Positions 53,080 through 62,091 of a stretch of DNA of 64,000 bases are shown in pieces; positions within the stretch are counted from its first letter, which is position 1, and each line of letters starts with the position of its first letter. The notes beneath the pieces are model-generated. The model saw only the letters and a list, made by a program, of their open reading frames with translations, was not told the origin of the DNA and searched no databases. The position numbers were made by a program, and so were the translations under genes. Source of the stretch: JBFWNG01 sp050251195. Its GTDB lineage: Bacteria; Bdellovibrionota_B; Oligoflexia; Oligoflexales; Oligoflexaceae. The stretch covers positions 1 to 64,000 of the forward strand of contig JBFWNG010000016.1 in NCBI GenBank assembly GCA_050251195.1, given 5' to 3'.

Positions 53080-53223
53080 AAAAACACCTTTTTTATGTTT
53101 CCTTTATTATAACAACTGTCGGTTCGCTGGGCAAAGTTGGGGGGTCGCTTGCCTCATGTGGTAAGACACGTCAAAACGTTGAATTCTCTAAAAGTTGCAG
53201 CACCTTTGCGGGCTTTAACTTCT

Positions 53224-54333
53224 TTAAGGATAAATTCCGATTTTGAAAACTTTGCCTCCGATGTGATCGAGAAAGTAGAGTTCTCCGGCTTGGTCTTCCG
53301 CAAAGCTTGAAATATAAATCTCGGTATCGAGCAGCAGGTTGTTTATGGGTTCCGAACCGGGGGTTAAAGCCCATATCTTTCCACTGTAAAAATCGCCATA
53401 TATGTATTGGCCGCGAATTTGCGACAGGCTAATGCCTGTGTAGACATATCCGCCAATGACAGAAATTCCCTCAGTTCGCGGATATTCCCAGACGGGGTAC
53501 GTAAGCCCAAAAGTATTACATGACATAACCAAAAAACATGAAGACCCTTCCATGATTCGCCATCCATAGTTGCCTCCAGATTTAATGATGTCAATCTCCT
53601 CAACGCCTCTCTGCCCGACATCCCCCGTCCAGAGGTCTCCTGTCTGTCGATCAAAACTAAATCGCCACGGATTGCGGAAACCGTAGGCGAAAATCTCTCC
53701 GCGAGCATTCTGGTCATTAACGAACGGATTATCTGCTGGGATCGCGTAGGGAGTTCCGCCATCAACGTCGATACGAAGAATTTTTCCCAAGAGCGTGTCG
53801 AGACGCTGCGCATTGTTATGCGGATCCCCAAGCAAGCCACCGTCACCCACCGCAATGTACAGGTAGCCGTCACTTCCAAAATGAATGTCGCCGCCCTTGT
53901 GATTAGGATATGGTTGGGAGAACTCGAGGATTATCTTTTCGCTGCCAACATCCAATTTCCCATTCTTCATTTGAAATTCGCTTATCCGAGTTTTTATTCT
54001 CAAATAGCCCGTCGTATAGTTCAAATATATTTTCTTGTTGACAGTGAAATCGGGATGTAGCGCAATGCCGAGTAATCCCGTCTCATAGCCTCGCTGACTG
54101 ACCCTGTCTTTAATGCTTCCAATAGCTATGGCTTGTTTTCCCTCTTCAACAGTCCAGAGTCCACCCCGCTGACCTATGACCAGCGCCGCCTTCGAATTAG
54201 GAAGGAATGCCATGCCAACAGGAAGGTTCGTTCCACGGCTGAACTCCTTATAAGAAATAGACGCGCCAAAAGCGTTAGCGTTAGCAAACATCCATAGTAC
54301 GGTGATAATGGTCGACCAAATTTTTATGTTCAT
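53224..54333 (-). CDS. Secreted PQQ-dependent sugar dehydrogenase-like protein
   Basis: 369 residues from ATG 54333 (MNIKIWSTI). Signal peptide ends NANAFGAS. The rest is a six-bladed propeller of the soluble glucose/sorbosone dehydrogenase (GSDH) family: LPVGMAFLPNSKAALVIGQRG, GLLGIALHPDF, PNHKGGDIHFGSDGYLYIAVGDGG, GKILRIDVDGG, AYGFRNPWRFSFD, LWTGDVGQRGVEEID and GGNYGWRI. It would oxidise sugars in the periplasm using PQQ and calcium. It complements the cytoplasmic glucose dehydrogenase at 48550 only loosely. It may share a transcript with the upstream HHN lipoprotein gene. Confidence 0.85.
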   Translation of the reverse strand: MNIKIWSTIITVLWMFANANAFGASISYKEFSRGTNLPVGMAFLPNSKAALVIGQRGGLWTVEEGKQAIAIGSIKDRVSQRGYETGLLGIALHPDFTVNKKIYLNYTTGYLRIKTRISEFQMKNGKLDVGSEKIILEFSQPYPNHKGGDIHFGSDGYLYIAVGDGGLLGDPHNNAQRLDTLLGKILRIDVDGGTPYAIPADNPFVNDQNARGEIFAYGFRNPWRFSFDRQTGDLWTGDVGQRGVEEIDIIKSGGNYGWRIMEGSSCFLVMSCNTFGLTYPVWEYPRTEGISVIGGYVYTGISLSQIRGQYIYGDFYSGKIWALTPGSEPINNLLLDTEIYISSFAEDQAGELYFLDHIGGKVFKIGIYP

Positions 54334-54422
54334 AATATTGCCCCCGGTGTGCCTTTGCTTTACCTGCAAACCAAAGACCAAGGGTTTATCCAAAGGCGCC
54401 GGGACAGATGAGCTTGTCGAGC

Positions 54423-55517
54423 CTAGAAACCGCCTTCGCATCTCCAAATCGGATGAGGACAGCTGTCCGGCGTCATACCCTCAGCGATGGCTCCCGAGGG
54501 ATAATGAAACTTGTAGGCGATTCCTCCGTCACTGCTCGAAGTCGGATAGTTCGGCGCGCCTTCTGAGGGAGAAGGACATGTACCACCACCGTGACCGTGC
54601 TGAGAAGCGGTAAAACCGTAAACTACTCCGCTAGTACGAATGATGAGATTGTCGCAGACATTATGGTGATTCGTCACAACTTGAACTTGCTGTTCCATTT
54701 CATTGCGCGTTATCCGAAGAGGTTTACCGCGGATGGACTCGGGGGCATCGGGCGAGTCATCCTTTAGGACAATCTCGACAATGTCGGGATTAGATGTACC
54801 GCTAGATCCGCCGAGATCGCACGCCTTTGTTTCCATACGAAAGTTACTAAAAGTGAGGATTGTTTTCTTGGGCGGCGCATCACTAGGACATCCTTCAAAA
54901 GCAAGATTCCCTGGAATGATTTCACCCCTGACAATCGTGTAGCCATATATTCGACCCTGTTCAGGCGGACCTGCAACAATGGCTGCTCCTACGAGACGCT
55001 TTCCATCGGATTCACCCCCTTTGACAAGCAAATGGAACTTGCCGCTTTCAATAACGGGGGCGTTCGAAATGGTGCCGAACGGAATCTTCAAGATAAGGTC
55101 TCGCGGATCCCCGAAGACCGCCTTGTCGAGACCTCGGACCTCGGCGTCTGTTCCTACTCCCAGTACTCCCGAATAACCAAGGTATCGCGCCATTTTCAAG
55201 ATGACCCGTTTAAGCTTTGCTTTATCGTCTTGAAGACAGACGTCCAATCGAAAATTGGCCAACGGCGGATCTTCCTCGTAGGCATTGCCCGAGGGTGCTG
55301 GAGGAAAGCCAAAGGAAAGAACCGACGGTGCGTCCGCGAGTTTCCCGAGAATGAATGTTTGATAGTATTCTCCGGCATCGCAGGAAATAGGCGGAAGGTT
55401 CTCAAGAGAGTTCAGGGCTTCAAACGTTTCAGGGTCGCTCTGACGGCTTGTGCGACAGCCACCGATTGCCAACATGACGCATATCGAGGAAAAAAACGCT
55501 GAATTGTAGCCTTTCAT
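54423..55517 (-). CDS. HHN-family lipoprotein, member 3
   Basis: 364 residues from ATG 55517 (MKGYNSAFF), after GGGGGACAG. Lipobox IGGC then Arg. Landmarks: ISCDAGEYY (CDxG), FRLDVCLQDD, LKRVILKMA, VRGEIIPGNLAFEGC, METKACDLGGSSG, TNHHNVCDNLIIRTSG, and the C-terminal YKFHYPSGAIAEGM with Cys. Closest in plan to members 1 and 4. It lies 89 bases upstream of the sugar dehydrogenase gene on the same strand. Function unknown. Confidence 0.78.
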   Translation of the reverse strand: MKGYNSAFFSSICVMLAIGGCRTSRQSDPETFEALNSLENLPPISCDAGEYYQTFILGKLADAPSVLSFGFPPAPSGNAYEEDPPLANFRLDVCLQDDKAKLKRVILKMARYLGYSGVLGVGTDAEVRGLDKAVFGDPRDLILKIPFGTISNAPVIESGKFHLLVKGGESDGKRLVGAAIVAGPPEQGRIYGYTIVRGEIIPGNLAFEGCPSDAPPKKTILTFSNFRMETKACDLGGSSGTSNPDIVEIVLKDDSPDAPESIRGKPLRITRNEMEQQVQVVTNHHNVCDNLIIRTSGVVYGFTASQHGHGGGTCPSPSEGAPNYPTSSSDGGIAYKFHYPSGAIAEGMTPDSCPHPIWRCEGGF

Positions 55518-55587
55518 GCTGTCCCCCATTCTTTACTAACCTAATGATATGAATCATCTTACTGTGAAGCATCGGTGCCGACAACAT

Positions 55588-55635
55588 CTACCCGTCTCTA
55601 TAGCTTCTGGAAATACCCCTCAAGCCATTTTGCAT
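55588..55635 (-). CDS. Possible 15-codon leader peptide
   Basis: ATG 55635 has a near-ideal ribosome site AAAGGAGGT four bases upstream and opens a 15-residue frame (MQNGLRGISRSYRDG) that stops 70 bases before the HHN lipoprotein gene. Such short frames can act as leader peptides. No attenuator-like codon run is present and the match may be chance. Confidence 0.25.
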   Translation of the reverse strand: MQNGLRGISRSYRDG

Positions 55636-55725
55636 TACCACCTCCTTTCGATCCCATGGTAGAAAAGACACCGGCACAAACTGGCTTAAGACAACCTCAA
55701 CCACATTAATGAAATTGGAGTTTTT

Positions 55726-56079
55726 ATGTTGAAAAAAATCTTTGTTCTAGCATCAGTCCTGGCATCTACTTCCTCGTTCGCTTCTTTTTATGAAGTCTGC
55801 AACTTCGTCACCACGGTGGAATCCGTCCAAAGGCTTGCTAAAGTAAACGGTACCGTGAACGAATCTGCCCCATTGGTCGCTGTGTTTAAAATTGTAAGTT
55901 CCGAAGAGGTAGCAGGACACACAGATTGCTCAGGCCACGAAGGAGAAACTAGAGTATTGTCTCTAGAAAATGAACGTTTAGAAGTAGGTCAGACTGTGAA
56001 GCTTCGCTATTCCTACATTGACGGATTAGGACCTGACGGCACCGTCTCTTCTTCGACCAGTTACTCTATTATTGAATAG
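55726..56079 (+). CDS. Small secreted protein of unknown function
   Basis: 117 residues with a signal peptide ending SSFAS. The mature part is beta-type (VAVFKIVSSEEVAGHTDCSGHEGET, VLSLENERLEVGQTVKLRYSY) and has two cysteines, one near the N-terminus (EVCNF) and one in TDCSGH, which probably pair. It looks like a small OB- or Ig-like domain. GGAG sits before ATG 55726. A strong hairpin follows the gene. No family recognised. Confidence 0.7.
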   Translation: MLKKIFVLASVLASTSSFASFYEVCNFVTTVESVQRLAKVNGTVNESAPLVAVFKIVSSEEVAGHTDCSGHEGETRVLSLENERLEVGQTVKLRYSYIDGLGPDGTVSSSTSYSIIE

Positions 56080-56091
56080 ATTGCTTCCAAC

Positions 56092-56130
56092 TTCCGGCAA
56101 GGTGGAAGATGCTTATCTTCCACGCCGGAA
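56092..56130. terminator. Compound hairpin between convergent genes
   Basis: Nested arms TTCCGGC / GCCGGAA and GTGGAAGAT / ATCTTCCAC with a small bulge form a stem of 16 pairs and a four-base loop (GCTT). It lies between the plus-strand secreted protein and the minus-strand PEP/pyruvate-binding lipoprotein gene. Confidence 0.7.
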
Positions 56131-56141
56131 ACCTAAGGCAC

Positions 56142-58436
56142 CTAAAAAGGTCGAATCTGCTTCATCTGAACTTTTCTATTTCCGTCAAGCTTGAATTCAG
56201 AATCGAGTAGTTTGACGTAGTCCGCACCGTACTCTGCTTCAAGCTTCTGCCTCATAACTATAAGTTGTTGTATGAGATCCTTAAGGCTTTCCTCAGACAT
56301 TACGCGACCACCAATTGGATTTTGATTGCTATTGGATACAATATCAAAAGTGCTAATTTGACCTTGAAGTGTGGTCGTCACGACGATTTGCTCGGGGAAC
56401 GCACCTTTTATTATAGGATTAGTAATACTGATATCATCCACTTGACTCACGACATTGAACCTTAGCCTGTCATGTTTTTCCTCGATAAGAACGACACCGT
56501 TCGCGGATTCGTCGGAAAAGGATGGGTGCGCCAAGATTGCCATGTAGATCTTTTTATGATCGATACGATAATAATCTCTCTGTAAAAACGCGCGTTCATT
56601 CCAAAGGCTCGCATACACTTTTCGAATCGCATCTTCAATAAGGCTCTTCTTTTTGAGATCCTTCTTGAGATCCTTGATCAAGCTCGCGTGCTCTGTTGGA
56701 CCCGTAGCCTCCAATCGTTTGATGAGAGATTTTGTTCGTTCGACTTCCTTTTCCGTCATACAAGCAGAGGGACCTTCAGACATTGACCCGGCATCAGCAA
56801 TACAACCGGCTTTGGATTCATACAGGCCAGCTCCCGTCAGTCCAGGGAGGTCCTCTGCGTTCGTGCTTGAGCGGAAACGAATCCGTTCCGTAGTTCCATA
56901 TTTCGCCTTAATTTGATTTACGATCGTGTTCAAAGAGGCCTGATTGAACGGAGCGTTTTCAATGACTTCTTTTGCGTAAGTCAGGTAAGCCTTGCGATAT
57001 TTGGAATCAGCGATCATATGGTTGTTGTTGTCTGGTGCACCTATTTCATTGAGGAATTCCTCAACGGTACGTCCTTGTCCGGCTAAAGAAGTACACGCCT
57101 GATTAGCTGTAGAACAAATTTCTGCAAAGTCTTCGCTGCATTTTTTCAGAGCTATTGCGCAAACAGGGGGCGAAAGTTTTTGTGAAACGTGCTGTTTATA
57201 GTAAGAAAACGGAATGAGAAACGATCCCTCGTAGCCGTCTCTATTGTAACCGGCCTTATCCAACGCAGTGTCAAAGAGGGCAAAGTTTGTTCCTTTCGCG
57301 CCATATGACTTGACCAAGTTCCTGGTAGGTGATTCATTTCGCCAAACGTAAAGGTTCTTGTTGTTTAGATCAGCCTGGGGCTCAGAAAGTTGAGGAACTC
57401 GAGAACCAAAATAAGCGTCGGCCAAGGATTGCAATTCGCTCTGCCCGCCCGAGAAATCTTCGGCAGCTCGCACAGTAAAACTACCGTCTACCTTCGCTTC
57501 AAATTCTACCAGATGATCTAACCTAGATTTGATCTGTTGATGATCCTCCCCGTCAGGAAGGAACATGTTGGGAATATTCTGGTTTTTTGCCCTCAAATAC
57601 ACGTGGCTTGCGCTAACCTGATGTCGTTTGGTGATAACGCCTGATAGTGGCCCGATGTCGATTGGAAGGTCGTCAAAGATCAGAATATCCTTTGTAGTAA
57701 ACTCTCCGTCCTCGTATTGCTGTGAGGTCAGATATTTAAGAAATCCGTAGGACTTCGCGGAGTTATAGGTCGTTGGTTCGTTCTTGAACTCAAAGAAATC
57801 ATCATAAAGCATATAGGGAATGCCTCTTGCCTTGAGCGCATCCTTATTGGCTTCCACTTGTGCTTCGCAGTCTATCAACATCACGAACTTTCCCTCCATA
57901 AAGGGGACCGTCTCTTTCAGTCTCTTATGCTCGATCACCACTTGTTCAAGGTCCTCTGGCTTCATCTTTGCCGATTCTCCGTCTTCGCAACCGTCTATGG
58001 TGTATTCGTCTGAAAGGTAGTGCTTTACGGCCATAAAGCCGCCTGTTGGAAACGCATCTATTTTCAAGGTTGGGGAATAAAACAACACCCCCGCAGCCAC
58101 CAATTGGGGCGCCGGGGGCGTCATCATCTCATACCAGTTATCATCATTTAGACCGGGATAGTCTGCCTCAGGAAACCCGTCGAGGTCCATTATTCCATCA
58201 TGTGTGTCTGAATGATATCCGTTCATGAAAAACATCGGGTGTGCCGTTTTGCTAAAGCCCATCACCCATTTAACTGAGTCGTCAAACTCAGGAGGCGACA
58301 GCATATTAAATTCTTCCAAACTGTTGATGCTAGTTACTATCTCTGGAGAGTCCTCATTCTTGACTTTCGAATGCCTTGGTTTGCAGCCAAAGGATAATAA
58401 CAAAATTAGCAAGGCGGACATTTGAACGATAGACAT
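56142..58436 (-). CDS. Lipoprotein with PEP/pyruvate-binding (PPDK N-terminal-like) domain
   Basis: 764 residues from ATG 58436 (MSIVQMSALLI), which has AGGAG nine bases upstream; an earlier ATG at 58496 is possible. Lipobox SFGC (Cys18) then Lys. About residues 260-300 (PLSGVITKRHQVSASHVYLR ... IPNMFLP) resemble the swivelling phosphohistidine domain of PEP-using enzymes, with the His in SASH. Later GAKGTNFALFD, FLIPFSYY and IRFRSSTNAEDLPGLTGAGLYESK are the ATP-grasp region of PEP synthase/PPDK. An enzyme of this kind in the envelope is unexpected, as ATP is absent there. Its role is unknown. Confidence 0.72.
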   Translation of the reverse strand: MSIVQMSALLILLLSFGCKPRHSKVKNEDSPEIVTSINSLEEFNMLSPPEFDDSVKWVMGFSKTAHPMFFMNGYHSDTHDGIMDLDGFPEADYPGLNDDNWYEMMTPPAPQLVAAGVLFYSPTLKIDAFPTGGFMAVKHYLSDEYTIDGCEDGESAKMKPEDLEQVVIEHKRLKETVPFMEGKFVMLIDCEAQVEANKDALKARGIPYMLYDDFFEFKNEPTTYNSAKSYGFLKYLTSQQYEDGEFTTKDILIFDDLPIDIGPLSGVITKRHQVSASHVYLRAKNQNIPNMFLPDGEDHQQIKSRLDHLVEFEAKVDGSFTVRAAEDFSGGQSELQSLADAYFGSRVPQLSEPQADLNNKNLYVWRNESPTRNLVKSYGAKGTNFALFDTALDKAGYNRDGYEGSFLIPFSYYKQHVSQKLSPPVCAIALKKCSEDFAEICSTANQACTSLAGQGRTVEEFLNEIGAPDNNNHMIADSKYRKAYLTYAKEVIENAPFNQASLNTIVNQIKAKYGTTERIRFRSSTNAEDLPGLTGAGLYESKAGCIADAGSMSEGPSACMTEKEVERTKSLIKRLEATGPTEHASLIKDLKKDLKKKSLIEDAIRKVYASLWNERAFLQRDYYRIDHKKIYMAILAHPSFSDESANGVVLIEEKHDRLRFNVVSQVDDISITNPIIKGAFPEQIVVTTTLQGQISTFDIVSNSNQNPIGGRVMSEESLKDLIQQLIVMRQKLEAEYGADYVKLLDSEFKLDGNRKVQMKQIRPF

Positions 58437-58663
58437 AACTCGTACTCCTAAATTGAGAAGTCTGACCCGCTTCGCGCTGGACATGACGTAACGCATTTCA
58501 TAATAAATAACGTTGTTTGCTCTATTTTAAGTTTACATGGATTTCTTCAGGGCCAAAACAAAATAGTTCATTAGCGAAAAACGCCGCTTCATCGAAAGCC
58601 CTTATGCTCTAAGGGTGTCCTATCCGGTGGGACAGTTTTTTCCGAATAAAGAATTTCGGTAGA

Positions 58664-59719
58664 CTAATAGCAAATCTTTCCAACGAACAGTTCGCAATTT
58701 TCCAACCGTCCGTCTATTATATTTCCGTCGCCATACCTAACCTTGTAGTTGATTTGTTCAAAGTATCCGTCATTTGGCGGATGCGGTGCACCCGGCAAGA
58801 CGTCTGACTTGAGACAGTGTCGCCATTCCATTGCCATCGTTGCCGCGCCCGTCGCCCAGAATTCGCGATCAGGAAGCCGAAGATGCATTGAATCGCAAAA
58901 ATTATGATGAGTGATTTTGAGAGCGAGGACCTTGTTGATCTCGTCTGCGCCGGTCAAAACTACTTCTCGCTCTTCAGAGGCTAATTGTTCCTCTGTATCG
59001 GTGATTGTTAGTTTGATGAAACGGTAGCGGGTGGTGCCTTCCGAAAGGTATTCTGTGCAGTATTCGGTCGCAAACTTCGCAGAGCCTAAGCGAAAAGAAC
59101 TTCTTTCAAATGTCTCGCCGGCAGTGCAAACTGCGTTGAGAAAAGGATCTCCCATTTCCCAGGTACCCGCAGAGATAAGATAGTGCATGGGGACCCATTC
59201 GACGGTCGCTTTTTGTCCCGTGTAAAAGTATGAAGTGGTTTTCATTCCGCGTATCACCAAGCCCCTAACGGATTCTACATCGCCCGGACCGGTTTCGACT
59301 TCGATATTAAGACCATCCTGCGAATTTTCAAAGACGAGGCGCTCCAGCCCCTTGATCTTGGGATTCGACCAGTTTTCCCATACCAAGTATTTCTCGCGGC
59401 GCGACACCACTTGTGCCAAGCGTGCCGTGCCTTTTCCTTCGTTCACACAAATTCCCAACCGTTCGGTCTTATTGGGATCAACGATGTCATATTGGTTGGG
59501 TGTGTTGGGCCAAAGGGAATGTGGAATCCCTAGGGTTTCGATGCCGGGAAGGTTTTCCTGGGCTTTCATCCCAAAGAAAACTGGGGTTTCTCCGCTTTCA
59601 CATTGCAGAGTAGGAGGTGTGTCCTGAGCAGTCATGGCGGACGACATACTATCGCGCATTTTGCATGACGTTGACCACAGGATGCACAGTACTACGGCTT
59701 TACGACTGAAATACTTCAT
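58664..59719 (-). CDS. HHN-family lipoprotein, member 4
   Basis: 351 residues; lipobox STSC followed by Lys. Family landmarks: LQCESGETPVFF (CxxG site), ERLGICVNEGKG, LAQVVSRREKY, LVIRGM, LISAGTWEMGDPFLNAVCTAGE, FATEYCTEYLSEGTTRYRF, and KITHHNFCDSMHLRLPDREFWATGAA. The C-terminal IIDGRLENCELFVGKICY resembles EGRVACFHYLFNCSQ of member 1. It is the fourth full-length copy within 50 kb. Function unknown. Confidence 0.78.
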   Translation of the reverse strand: MKYFSRKAVVLCILWSTSCKMRDSMSSAMTAQDTPPTLQCESGETPVFFGMKAQENLPGIETLGIPHSLWPNTPNQYDIVDPNKTERLGICVNEGKGTARLAQVVSRREKYLVWENWSNPKIKGLERLVFENSQDGLNIEVETGPGDVESVRGLVIRGMKTTSYFYTGQKATVEWVPMHYLISAGTWEMGDPFLNAVCTAGETFERSSFRLGSAKFATEYCTEYLSEGTTRYRFIKLTITDTEEQLASEEREVVLTGADEINKVLALKITHHNFCDSMHLRLPDREFWATGAATMAMEWRHCLKSDVLPGAPHPPNDGYFEQINYKVRYGDGNIIDGRLENCELFVGKICY

Positions 59720-59838
59720 AGCTTATCCCCTTCGTATTTTTATCCTAGCACAATCCCTTCATTGATTCTTTGCTGTTAAGTAAATAAAGTATCTGAAGGA
59801 GGAACAAAATTTGAGTTGATACAAAACTAGGAGCGATA

Positions 59839-60624
59839 ATGCGAAACTTGATTCTTCTATCTTTCTTTATTACGTCTAACCTTTACGCCATTTTCAACGG
59901 CCAATCCCTCGAGGATTCTGATCTGTTATCCAAGAGCCTCGTAGCTCTCCAAGTAGCAAACCCTGAAAAAGCCGGAATTGTGTACTACAAGAGCTCAGGA
60001 GTAGTCCTCGGCAAAAGGGCAATCTTGTCTGCGGCGCATACATTCTACTATCGAAATCCCGCCGCAGAAGTGTGGGCAATATTTTCGACGAATCCAAGTT
60101 GGGGACCGGACAAAGGTACGGAGGAGCGGATCAAGGTGGCCCGCATAGAGCTTCATCCCGACTTCTATATGACGGCAACAGGCACCGAGAACGATGTCGC
60201 CGTATTATTTCTCGAGGAGGACATTCCAGACACTTATCGTCCGCTGCGTCTCGCAAAGCAATCTGATATTGCACCGGCGCAAGGTAGTCACCTCATGATT
60301 GCGGGCTATGGCCGAAGCCAGGAAAATCCAGGTCCTAGTGACTTTCGCCTTCGCGTCGCCGTCCGTCCAATTGTCAGCTCTCCAGAAACCAAAGAACCTG
60401 TCCCCGGCTCAAAGCTTTGGGTGGATCAGCGCAGCGGCGGCTTCTGTGGAGGAGATTCTGGTGGACCGGCATTGCTACAGTCGGCACAGGAACTTATCAT
60501 TTACGGCATCGCTATCCATCCTGGTCGTGATGAAAACAACGAACTTTCGTGTCTAACGAAAGGCGCGTACACGCGAGTGCAGTTTTATGAAGATTGGTTG
60601 GACTCTGTGGGCACGTCACGCTGA
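59839..60624 (+). CDS. Secreted trypsin-like serine protease (S1 family)
   Basis: 261 residues. A signal peptide ends NLYA and is followed by IFNGQS, close to the IxxG mature start of S1 proteases. The triad is complete: LSAAHTF (His67), TENDVAVLFL (Asp119) and GGFCGGDSGGPALL (Ser207). Two cysteines near the active site (Cys203 and the one in LSCLTKGAYTRV) probably form the usual disulfide. No large propeptide. It should act in the periplasm or outside the cell. Its stop codon lies in a dispersed repeat element. Confidence 0.88.
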   Translation: MRNLILLSFFITSNLYAIFNGQSLEDSDLLSKSLVALQVANPEKAGIVYYKSSGVVLGKRAILSAAHTFYYRNPAAEVWAIFSTNPSWGPDKGTEERIKVARIELHPDFYMTATGTENDVAVLFLEEDIPDTYRPLRLAKQSDIAPAQGSHLMIAGYGRSQENPGPSDFRLRVAVRPIVSSPETKEPVPGSKLWVDQRSGGFCGGDSGGPALLQSAQELIIYGIAIHPGRDENNELSCLTKGAYTRVQFYEDWLDSVGTSR

Positions 60625-60757
60625 GCGGCGAGGGTTGATCTCAATCGAGATGTTTCGCTGCGCTCAACATGACGGCGATATTGGTCAACATGAAGGCGGC
60701 ATTCGCCAACATGACGGCGGTATTCGTCATCCTGAGCGACAGCGAAGGATCTCATCT
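60615..60757. repeat. REP-like dispersed element with three 21-bp tandem units
   Basis: Left arm GTCACGCTGAGCGGCGAGG and GATCTC are mirrored by GAGATGTTTCGCTGCGCTCA; the right part GTCATCCTGAGCGACAGCG then AAGGATCTCAT resembles a widely scattered bacterial repeat. Between them are three tandem 21-base units starting CAACATGA (60665-60685, 60686-60706, 60707-60727). The element starts within the end of the trypsin-like gene and reaches the end of the minus-strand lipoprotein gene. Confidence 0.7.
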
Positions 60758-61845
60758 TAAAGAGACTCAGGTAGCTCAATCTCCAGATCGTCAAAATCTG
60801 ACGGGAGAATCCAAAGGTCTGCGTCGCTGTACTCTGGCGTCGAGATAAGATCCGACGACGAGTCGCAGGTTGCTCCCCATTCAGTGTCATCAGCTGTCAC
60901 ACAAAAATTGTTCTTATAGAGATCTGCGATAGGAGATGCCGAACCGAACGCATAACCATTGTTGCATTGATCGCTGTAATTAGTACAGAAGTCCGACATT
61001 TCATAATCGGAGAATGAATCCGCATTAGACACCGAATCTTTCAAAGCATAAACTGCAGCCGTGGTGTTCGTATCGTCGCCAACAAAATCCGTGTAAATAA
61101 ACGCTTTTGTCTCCGATGTCGGGGTTGATTCGCAGGTGTTGTCTCCCATCCAACGCGGCATATACATCATAGCTTTGCCTTGGGCCACACCATCGGTATG
61201 TTGGATGTTTATGGCGATGGCGCCCGGTGCTTGAACGTCGTCATCGTTGCATTCCATGCCGTCCATAACGAAATCAACCGCGAAATTTTCTTCGTCGGTA
61301 TAGGTAATCGTTGCCGTAACTTTGGCTATTCCTGCATCCTCTTCGCCCATATTGGCGGAGTCAAATTGGATTTTATAAACATTGTCGTTAACATCCAAGT
61401 GGACAAATGGACCGTCGGCGCTGCTGATCAGCAACTTGAATTCGGTGCTCGATGTAATGTCATACTCGAGCGACTCGCCGTCGTCTCCCTCAACTGTGCC
61501 CTTATTGTTGGGAAGATCTCCGAAGGCCTCGGTAACAGCTGAAATAATTGTATTGGATTGTTCCACCATGGTTTTGCCAAGTCCCAGATACAACTTTAAG
61601 AGATTGGGTTGGCAATCAAAAAATCCATCCGTCCCTTCGCAGGGGTCGCCTTCAAGCCGAAGCTCCATCGATGCCTCCAACGAACCAGGAACCATATTTT
61701 CACTTACAGTAGAAATGTTTGTCGTGGTGTCCTCCACGGCTGGTTCTTCCGTCGCTTCAGATATTGAGTCTTCTTCCTTCTTGCACGCTGACGAAACGAG
61801 ATTTAATAGCATCAACGTTGCCACTAATTTTAAATTGATCTTCAT
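60757..61845 (-). CDS. Acidic lipoprotein of unknown function
   Basis: 362 residues from ATG 61845 (MKINLKLV). Lipobox SSAC followed by KKEEDS, much as in the lipoprotein at 49721, and then a Thr/Glu/Val-rich linker. The protein is very acidic, with cysteines in pairs (DPCEGTDGFFDCQP, DFCTNYSDQCNNG). Predicted beta-rich in the middle (KVTATITYTDEENFAVDFVM). GGAGG lies before the ATG. No family recognised. Its 3' end touches the REP-like element. Confidence 0.72.
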   Translation of the reverse strand: MKINLKLVATLMLLNLVSSACKKEEDSISEATEEPAVEDTTTNISTVSENMVPGSLEASMELRLEGDPCEGTDGFFDCQPNLLKLYLGLGKTMVEQSNTIISAVTEAFGDLPNNKGTVEGDDGESLEYDITSSTEFKLLISSADGPFVHLDVNDNVYKIQFDSANMGEEDAGIAKVTATITYTDEENFAVDFVMDGMECNDDDVQAPGAIAINIQHTDGVAQGKAMMYMPRWMGDNTCESTPTSETKAFIYTDFVGDDTNTTAAVYALKDSVSNADSFSDYEMSDFCTNYSDQCNNGYAFGSASPIADLYKNNFCVTADDTEWGATCDSSSDLISTPEYSDADLWILPSDFDDLEIELPESL

Positions 61846-62091
61846 AAGACGACCTCCGTGAAAAAACGGCCAAATTTGGCCCGTCAAATCCTATCGGGTC
61901 ACATTTGGATATCTTGAAATATTTGAATAAAATTCTCCTAATAACAGGGTGTTATTAGGCAAAACGCTGACGAAATTATCTCGTCTAGAACACCCGAAGA
62001 ACCATTGACCAAAAGTTATCAGTAATTAACCATTATTAGCTTTTAATTCATTGTTGAGCTGATAAGATGCCGCCATCAAAGGGAGGACGGA

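Noticed and set aside
60665..60727. Three 21-base repeats as a mini CRISPR
   Set aside because: Units are directly adjacent without spacers and no cas genes are present.
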